From NCBI GenBank assembly GCA_038380435.1, contig JAWZYU010000001.1:9962001-10026000 (forward strand): a stretch of DNA of 64,000 nucleotides, given 5' to 3'. The notes below the pieces were generated by a model. The model ran no database searches. It was not told where the DNA came from and worked only from the letters and a program-made list of their open reading frames with translations. Numbering within the stretch: the first letter of the stretch is position 1; each line of letters starts with the position of its first letter. Positions 56,184-64,000 of the stretch are shown here, piece by piece. The position numbers were made by a program, and so were the translations under genes. The stretch comes from Ryuthela nishihirai (Eukaryota > Arthropoda > Arachnida > Araneae > Heptathelidae).

Positions 56184-59100
56184 GGAAAAGAGCTGAAAAA
56201 TCCCTTTTCAGACCCCAGTTTTACTTTCAACATTAAATTTAAAAGCAATGAAATTTCACTTTTAAATCTCACATTTGGAGCAAATAATTGTTTTCTTCCC
56301 AATGGTCCAATGGCTAGCACGCTTCATTTCTGATGGAAGGGAAACCACGCAATCTGTCTAGTTGTCAAATATAAAAATTAAAAAAAAAAACGTTGAAATG
56401 CTCTGGTGCGAAATGTTGGAAAAATGTTTTTACACTCTAGTTTCAGTAAAATCGGTTAAATTAATAAAGGAAAAATATTTCATTTTCCTTTGCTATATAT
56501 GTATAATGTTTCAGCTTGTTTCAGACTTAAGCAATTTAACGCATCCAATAAATTCTGATTTTGGATTCTGTTTTAATGCAAAGAAAAACCACATTTCCGA
56601 GTAAACCGTGTGAAGCAAACATATCAGATGAAATTTGAACGATGGGAGGTTACGCGAAGAAATCACGGGAATTCAAACCTCTTTAGAGAATTTTGAATTT
56701 ATATGCGTGTACTTTGATTTTTCTTATGCAATTCAAAATTATAAAACAGGCTAAAACAGAAATAATTATATCTACTTTATCTAAAGTACACCATACAATT
56801 TTGCCGAGAAATTTTAAAATTTTTACAATTAATTTTGCTTTACTGAGATTGGAGTATGGAAATAGCTGTTTTCAGATTTTTTTGAAACTTCGGGACGATG
56901 CTTTACGCACAAAGAATTGAATCAAAATATTTAGGTAAAACAAGATCACAACTCCGTGGACGAACCAAGTTCGTAAAAAAAGAATGGTGCTTCGGGTTTA
57001 TTCCTTGCCTGGCACATTAAAGGTTAAAAATCAGAAGAGGCATACAGCAAGAAATGTTTTAGGGGAAGAGAGGAAAAAATAAATGGAAAGGGAAGTGAGA
57101 AATAAGGGACTTTTTTTTATTTATTTCCATTGTAATTTAAACCTATATGCAACAGAATAACAAAGAAGATTGGAATAAAAAATTACGCAGAAAAAGTCAT
57201 TGAATTTTAATCTTAGTTTTTAGCCATCCTCCAATTTTGAAGTTGGGAGACTCGCCCCCATCTCTTTCTGTCCCTCAGTTAGAAAAACGAACCCAGTAAG
57301 AGAAGTTTTCATCTGCTATATTTCAAGTATTTATGGCCAATGGACTTTTCTGGTGCATTACTTTGGCCATGGGAATGAAAGAAACGTTCTTCATAAAAAA
57401 GTGTTAATATTTCTAAACATTGATTTACCTAAGACTGCTATGTGTGTGTGGGGGGGGGGGATCAAGACAATATAAAATTGCACAGGGTTTATCAAAATAC
57501 TTATGAAATCTTAGTAAATGACCCAATATAAAAGAACAACACAGTCTGCAATAGATGGGTTCTTCAATGCACGACCACAAAGAGGAATCAAAAAGTATTC
57601 TTTTTTTTTTACAGCTACGGTGATCATTTTTTCGGGGGAATAAAAAAAAATATCTCAAAGGAAGATAGGACCAGTGCCTTATCTTCCTTTGAAGTGAATG
57701 ATTGCAGCATCGACAGGCTTTAGGTTTATTTACTTTTTAGAGTCATATAGGAAGATATGTATTTTTTAAATTTTTTAATTTATTTATATTTTTCCTTTGC
57801 CACTAAAACTACCTTCAAAAACTTTCATTTAATATATGACTCATCAACATCGACCACTTTTTCCTCCCTTTTGGAGTCGTGTTTCAAGCAACCCATTAAA
57901 TTAATAAAGGTTATTATTAAATTAAGACGTCACAGGCTTTAATTTCAGATATGACTCATTAAAATATAATCCCACGAAAATCCGCCTCCCTCCTTTTATC
58001 AGGGGGAAAACAGGCCCTCGCGTTCGGAAGATATAGTAGAATGATTTTCCAAATTCCTGCTTTTTAGAGGGAAGGAAGAAAATGTGGGGGTTATTTTTAA
58101 TAGCCTATGACACGTCACAAGCATTTGTCACAAGCACACGTCACAAGCATTTGTCACAAGCACACGTCACACGTCATTTGACGTATAGCTTGTTACTTTC
58201 GGCACTCGCGTACTGGAGATATAGGGGGACAATGGTTCCATATTTTCCCTTTTTTAGGGAGAAGAAAGCATGGGGGTCAATTTTTTATAGCCTATGACAC
58301 TCCCCGCTTACCATGCTTTCATTAGTCACATAAATCATTAAGTTTCTCCATCGCGTTCGAAAGTTATATGGTGGAACAACTCTTTTGACAAATCCACAAA
58401 CAGGAAAATGTCAAGCGAAAAGCAATTGGGAGATAGGTCAAAAACGTCTTTCCCAATTTTTTAAATTATACAGGACAACTCCATAAAATATAGGATTGTC
58501 CTTTAAAATATAGGACGAAGGATCACCATAACGATAGCATATATTCCGATAACAGTTTTGTGAAAACATTTTAACTTGTTTTTGCAAAAGAAAAAAGAGT
58601 ACAAAATTAATCTATGGAATAAAATTGGAAAAGTCTAAATATTTTCCTTTATGTTGCCTTTACAGTTCTCGTTGTCTGGTTTCAAGTTGCTCTCTCCTGC
58701 ATAACATTGACTGTTTAATTTCAAGATATGGGGAATAGACCTATCACAGCTGAAAGGTTCCTACCCTATTTCATTATGTGTCATTCATTTCATTATTTTA
58801 TTATGCGTTTTATTGGTTAATGATAATCTCCCCCCAGTCCCACGCAGCCATCCCAACTCACCCCTCCCACGAGACATGAGGTCACTGAAAGTCTCGTCAT
58901 TACATTTATCCTAGCTGTTGAGGAAACGTTGCCAATCAAAGAAACCATTTCCTGGAAACTGATGTCTACCGATGTCGTGAAATCACCTTCTCATTGAAGA
59001 TTGAAAGGGAACCGCTATCGACAACCAAGCGAGAAAGTTTGCTGTGGACACCTTCGGGCAACGAGCAGTGTTCCTGAAAGAGCATCGTGGTTGCATTCCT

Positions 59101-60147
59101 TCATAAAATAATCTATTCAAACATTTCTCCTCATAGCCAACAGTTCTCCACATGTTTAAAAAATTACCAAGGAATAATTGAAACAAATTTGGGATTTTAA
59201 ATCTATGGAAATCGAGTCTCGGATCCCACATTTTCATCCTATTAAAACTGTTGCATTCGTGCTTCTTCAGGGGTTATCGGGTCCCCTCTGATTATCTCTG
59301 CCCCCCCCCCTCCTTTGTAGCTCCTTTATGGTCGCTCATGTCTCCACATCCCCGAATTTTAATTACTGAAAGGTTTGTTTTTTTTTCTCTTTGCTACTAG
59401 GAGGCGAACTCTGGGCTGCATTGTTCGTTGTTGAAAGAAAATTACAAATGTGTGCGTGTTTTATGAAGATGAAAATAAAGAAGAAAATAAATATTAATGA
59501 ACAAAAACCTTACAAGAAATTTTTATAAGCCGGAAAATGATAAATTTAATACAAAAGTGCAATTCTTTTAAGTTTTGAAGTGTTTACATAAAAATGTATA
59601 TTTTAGAGTTTATATGATTTTTTTGTCGACCATTCGGCCGCCGGCTTAGCGCTGCCCTGCATGTCACTCTTTCCATTTGTAACCTATGACTCTCCTTCAA
59701 TTGGTTTTCAGTCGACAGATTTTACGGATGACAGCAAATTGCCATTTCATTGCATCCATTTGGGACTGGGACAGTCTAGTCTCGAGCCTTCCGTCGTAAA
59801 CTCTCATTGAAATGGGGCTTTGTTGTCATTTTTGACCTCTTCTGTGGATGAGAAAATAGATCTTTAGCCATTTAGTTACATCTTCTGGGACCTGTCTAGC
59901 CTCGAATCTTCTGTCGTTAGCTTTGAGATGATTGGTGGTTCGATTACATTTGGAAGGTTTCCACTATCTCTCGACACGAAAGAGGAACTCAACATCACGC
60001 GAGATGAACAACTACTTCTGAAAGTCTCCCTTTCTAGCTGTAAAGAATTTGCATAATGGAGGCTGAGCTTTGTTAATTTGCATACGATATTTGTCAAACG
60101 CGTGCCATTCACTAGATAGGTGACCTTATTAGAGCTCAGCATCGACA
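56184..60147. other. Long gene-poor stretch
   Basis: No convincing gene. A diverged duplication at about 57975-58117 and 58195-58300 shares TATAGCCTATGACAC and a GGGGGT-ATTTTT block. Between them CACAAGCACACGT repeats several times. A tRNA-head relic (CCAATGGTCCAATGGCTAGC) lies at about 56300. G and C runs occur near 57451 and 59302. The minus-strand frame at 59237-58983 is unassigned. Confidence 0.35.
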
Positions 60148-60512
60148 TGCTCCTTAGATTTTGCAGGGAAGGGTAAAGCAGATAGACGCTTAGCTTTTGC
60201 AGGGAAGGGTAAAGCAGATAGACGCTTAGCTTTTGCAGGGAAGGGTAAAGCAGATAGACGCTTAGCTTTTGCAGGGAAGGGTAAGGCAGATAGACGCTTA
60301 GCTTTTGCAGGGAAAGGTAAAGCAGATAGACGCTTAGCTTTTGCAGGGAAGGGTAAAGCAGATAGACGCTTAGCTTTTGCAGGGAAGGGTAAGGCAGATA
60401 GACGCTTAGCTTTTGCAATGAAGGGTAAGGCAGATAGACGCTTAGCTTTTGCAGGGAAAGGTAAAGCAGATAGACGCTTAGCTTTTGCACGGAAGGGTAA
60501 AGCAGATAGACG
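60148..60512. repeat. 36-bp minisatellite
   Basis: Ten units of TTTTGCAGGGAAGGGTAAAG followed by CAGATAGACGCTTAGC. The period is a multiple of three, so a minus-strand frame reading QKLSVYLLYPSL repeats runs through it. That frame has no ATG and a TAG closes it at 60527-60529. Confidence 0.94.
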
Positions 60513-61152
60513 CTGCTAAAGTTCCGCTAGATGCACACAGTTAGAAAACACTGATTGACTCTTTCACTGAAAGGGAGCATTTCGATATTTATATAGTGAT
60601 GTCTGTTTCAGTTCATTGGAATTAATGATGAGGAACACTGGTTATCAGAATGGCGCAACTTTTCATTTTATGGTATTCCCATGTGATTTTGGTTTTTTTG
60701 GCATTTCTGGTCGGGACGACAAAAAATGGCCGAAAAGGAAATGAAATGCGATGAAAGAAATCGATTCGAAGAAATCTTTAGGAAAAGAAATGCATCGCTG
60801 GATCTCGTGATGACGATTCTTTGAAAAATACTGAATTACAAAATTTTTATGTCGCAAGTCGTTGTTATTTAACATATAATAAACAAAATATTATCAATAC
60901 AGCTATCCGTGGATTTTTATGGTGTTCAGTTTACACGGTTTCGGTTTTATAGGATCCAAAAATTGCAATCAATTATATTATTTCATTATTTTATTGCAAC
61001 GTTGTATTAATGATAGAAAAATATTTTGGTGGTGGAATGTGAACGTTTCCATTGGAAGCAGTGAAAGTGATAATTAGAAAACTTTTTTTCAATTTGATTG
61101 GTATTAATGAAATATTATAATTCGCATTTTTCAAATACTTGGTAGTTTTAAT
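60513..61152. repeat. Gene-free; holds a relative of the 3290-3805 repeat
   Basis: At about 60960-61150 the blocks GAAAAATATTTTGGTGGTGG and TATTAATGAAATATTATAAT resemble those at 3.3-3.8 kb. Confidence 0.45.
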
Positions 61153-61600
61153 ATACAGGGTGTCCGGAATTGATTGTACCTATTTCTTTTTTTTTCTAGG
61201 TGATCAGTGTGTGAGAGATATGTAACAAGCACTGATTGCAACTAAACTGCAAAAGTTTCACTTGAAATACCCGCCGTGCGCATGCGCACTGCTTTTTCAA
61301 AATGTCGCCGACCAAACAACAGAAGGCGTTTTGTGTTGTAGAATATGCGATCACCTGTTATCACAGTTCAAAACAATTTTCGGTGACAGTTTGGGGTTGA
61401 TCCACTTGATAAGAACTCCATTAAGCGTTGCCTGGGGCTCTGGTGGAGCTGAGAAAGCGACCATTGGAGCCTTGGCTGCTGCTAGAGGAGACATGTGGAT
61501 TCGAGTAGGGGAAGAAATGGACTGTCCACTAGATATCTGTCGCACCACGAAAGGTGCACATATTGAGTCTTTGTAAGGTAAGCTAAAAAAACTTGGAGAG
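61153..61600 (+). pseudogene. Internally deleted mariner-type element
   Basis: Starts TACAGGGTGTCCGGAATTG, a common mariner terminal motif. At 61302 ATG opens MSPTKQQKAFCVVEYAIT, the helix-turn-helix start of one mariner group (DUF4817-like), followed by GVDPLDKNSIKR in another frame. Sequence then jumps to the transposase end, near 61500-61576 (GEEMDCPLDICRTTKGAHIE, SL, stop). The catalytic core is absent and frames shift. Confidence 0.62.
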
Positions 61601-61961
61601 ATTATCTTACTTTTGTTGTAGAAAGTATCCTAACAAATCGAAACTTTTATTTTATAACAATGGTCAAATAGGATGTTTTTAATTAATTTTGGGGTGCTGA
61701 ATTCAAATATGGCTGTGAAAAATCTGCAGTACGTAAAGTTTTTTTTTTAAATTACGGATTGATGTATTTCAAATTTCAATGAATACGCATATCTGGGAAA
61801 TGAAAATAAATGTGACTATTTTATTAAATTGCAACTTAAAAATAATTAATTAATTACATAATTGCAGTGAAAAATATTAGAAACATCATAGTTATAGACC
61901 ACTGAATATTAAGTGACAAATTAAATGATATTGAAACGCAAAATAATAAAACATGGGAAAG
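61601..61961. other. No recognisable feature
   Basis: AT-rich link between the mariner relic and the next pseudogene. Confidence 0.35.
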
Positions 61962-63862
61962 GATCTTTTATACTTACAAGAAGTTCATTTTTGTCTTTTA
62001 TGACTGAGGTGTCTTCCTTCTGCAAGAACCAGCAGTAGTCACTCATCATTGCTGGGTCCCACCTGACTTCGTATCTCTCCTCCATGGTTCGGATATCCTG
62101 GTGAAATATTTCCCTTGCTCATCACTAACAGTTCCTAAGTTCTTAGGAAAGAAGTCGAGATACGAGTGCAAGAAATGGATCTTCAAAGACATTCGACAGG
62201 CAAGATTTTCATGCTTTTTGAGATCTTGAATGAGCTGATGGTAATTTTTCTCTTTGTGATTCCCCAGAAAACCCTGGACCACAGACGTGAAGGATTTCTA
62301 TGCAACGTGCTTCTTCATATTCAGTTTTTCTTCGAAGACAGTATCATTCAGTAGCTTCCTGATCTGAGGACCAACAAAGATCCCTTCTTTGAGATTGGCA
62401 TCACTTAGTTTTGAAACTTTTCCCTCCAAGTGCAAAAATCCTTTACCAGTTTTCTCCTGGGGTTTACAAAGTTTTTCATAAGACCCAATTTGATGTGTAG
62501 TGGTGGGAGCAGAACATCAGAGGGGTCAACTAGATGCTTATACCTCAAGTTACTCTTTCCAGGAATAAAAACATTTCTTTTGGACCAGTCTTTTGTAGGG
62601 TTCCTTTCTGGCCTAACTTGTTCCACAAACACAGAAAACAGCAAAATTTTGTGAAGCCTCCTTGAAGCCTGAGCAAGAGAGATATGGCATTTAGATCACC
62701 ACATATTGTCCACTTAAACTGGTCATATTTTATAGCAATGAGTATTTTTTTTTATGCTTTCATAAGTTTCCTTCATTCTCACAGCATGTGTCACTAGAAT
62801 GGAAGGATTTTGGTTTCCTTTATGCAAAAGGACAGCTTTTATGCTGAACTTTGATGATCTATAAATAGACGCCATTCCTTAGGGTCGTGAGTTGTTCCAA
62901 TTTCTTCCATCAGCCCTGAAATATCTGTGCAGAAACACAAACCATCTTGCATCTCGTAATAAGCAGATAAAGCCAAATTTCTCTTTCTGAACAGAGAAAC
63001 TCTGGTACCCTTGGCCAGAAGATTCCACTCTTGAAGACTTGAACCTAAAACCTCAGCTTGCTGTTTGGAAAGTGCTAAGTCTCGAACAAGATCATTTAGT
63101 TCATTTCACTGAATCAGATGAGGCTCGTCAACTTTTTATGGGTCTATGTAGGATCAGGATCTGTATGTGCCTCAAAGTCTTACTCTGATGAATGTGAATC
63201 CATTTCCCTCCAGTTGGTTGGAGGTGTTGGTATAGGAAGATCTTCTCTAAGAGGGACTAGCCTTATGGCTGAAGGCACATTTGGATATTGTATTTTGCTT
63301 TTGTTGTTTTTTGAAAAGCCCGACACTTTAGTTAAACAAAAGTAGCAATCACGCAAGTGACTAGTTGGCTCACCAAAACATTGGAACTGCAAAGGGCATG
63401 ATTTTTATCTTACCTTTCAACCATTCACTCAGGCCAACAAAGCACGAAATGCAGGACACATGTGGAGCCCATGTTTTGTCCTGATCATGACATGACGTCC
63501 AAAATACAAGTTATAGGCTTTCTTCACAATCTTTGTTAAAGAACGACCCTGGGATTTTAAAATATAATTTCAATACACATAGTAAAACTTATCTGGAACA
63601 TTTAACACATCCGTGACGCTGCCTTTGTGCCATTTAAACACTAAAATTCACTTTTCAAGGTACAGCACTTGTTCCTCCTACAATGAAAACAACGAGAATG
63701 GCGGTCTGTGGTTAGGTTACTGTTACATGTTTCCTCCTATTTGGCAATTCGTGTTTCCAGTCACAAAAAGTAAAATATTCAGTATCCTCCCAGTTGCCTG
63801 GAGGTGTTGGTATAGGAAGATCTTAATAGGAGTCAAAATGACCAATAACATAAAAACGTAAT
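61962..63862 (-). pseudogene. Near-complete decayed member of a highly multiplied arthropod gene family
   Basis: Read on the minus strand, N-terminal Cys-rich and WREPTSHLRDCYFCLTKVSG segments lie at about 63540-63300, followed by PSAIRLVP and LPIPTPPTNW. NDLVRDLALSKQQAEVLGSS, CFCTDISGLMEEIG and DPKEWRLFID follow at 63100-62850. FKWTICGDLNAISLLLRLQG, DVLLPPLHIKLGLMKNFVNP and MSLKIHFLHSYLDFFPKNLG come at 62730-62140. The end, HQDIRTMEERYEVRWDPAMM with SDYCWFLQKE, is at 62110-62030. Stops and shifts break it throughout. The order matches a family known in very many copies in some arthropods and in Hydra. Its function is unknown and a transposon origin is possible. Confidence 0.72.
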
Positions 63863-64000
63863 GTGCAATTGAACAGGCAACAGTTGTCGTTGTGATAATA
63901 ATTCATTAGTTTTGGTGTGTCACACTGTCATTACATCCTATGGGGTTGTGAGCTGGGCCGTTAATTGTTGTTTGTAAGAGTTAGGTTTAGCAGTGCGAAT
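63863..64000. other. End of window, no feature
   Basis: Short unassigned sequence. Confidence 0.3.

Noticed and set aside
56362..56920. Plus-strand open frames of 75-80 codons
   Set aside because: AT-rich chance frames without homology, splice signals or coding composition.
59876..60490. 204-codon minus-strand frame with QKLSVYLLYPSL repeats
   Set aside because: No ATG. The repeat period of 36 bases keeps the frame open mechanically.

Overview
This is eukaryotic, intron-bearing, repeat-dominated DNA. Most of it is AT-rich, and it holds many minisatellites, tRNA-derived SINEs, APE-type and Jockey/I-like LINE relics, hAT, Tc1/mariner and piggyBac-like DNA elements, and one intact Ty3/gypsy-type LTR element. 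The transposon mix, a tRNA-Leu-type primer site and copies of a highly multiplied gene family seen mainly in arthropods point to an arthropod. A chelicerate is plausible, but the sequence does not prove it. Coding density is very low: two or three candidate host exons and one large element-borne ORF.

Layout: 1-6.6 kb holds two inverted copies of one decayed LINE, the second carrying a 220-bp TIR element. 7.0-8.1 kb is a nested SINE cluster. 8.6-14.2 kb is a very large imperfect inverted repeat. 16.5-18.3 kb is a decayed LINE with an RNase H-like segment. 19.2-21.8 kb is a hAT-like element swollen by a 56-bp minisatellite. 24.5-25.8 kb (minus) is the last exon of a gene for a secreted Ser-rich protein. 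27.4-28.0 kb is a fold-back element split by a SINE. 28.56-29.05 kb is an intronless ORF for a small C-terminally anchored membrane protein. 29.3-30.1 kb is a 25-bp minisatellite. 32.1-32.9 kb is a Tc1-like relic. 45.8-46.6, 48.7-49.2, 51-53.4 and 60.1-60.5 kb are further tandem arrays, the third with higher-order structure. 61.2-63.9 kb has an internally deleted mariner and a decayed member of the multiplied arthropod family.

The outstanding object is at 41558-45729. It is a 4.17-kb LTR retrotransposon with two 644-bp LTRs that read as identical, a 4-bp target duplication (ATAG), a tRNA-Leu-type primer binding site and a polypurine tract. In place of protease, reverse transcriptase, RNase H and integrase core it carries one uninterrupted 980-codon ORF. 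In order this encodes a Gag-like coiled coil, an essentially full-length intronless thymidine phosphorylase, degenerate C2H2 zinc-finger sequence, and the extreme C-terminal tail of a gypsy integrase running into the 3' LTR. It appears to be a very young, non-autonomous element that has captured a nucleoside-metabolism gene.
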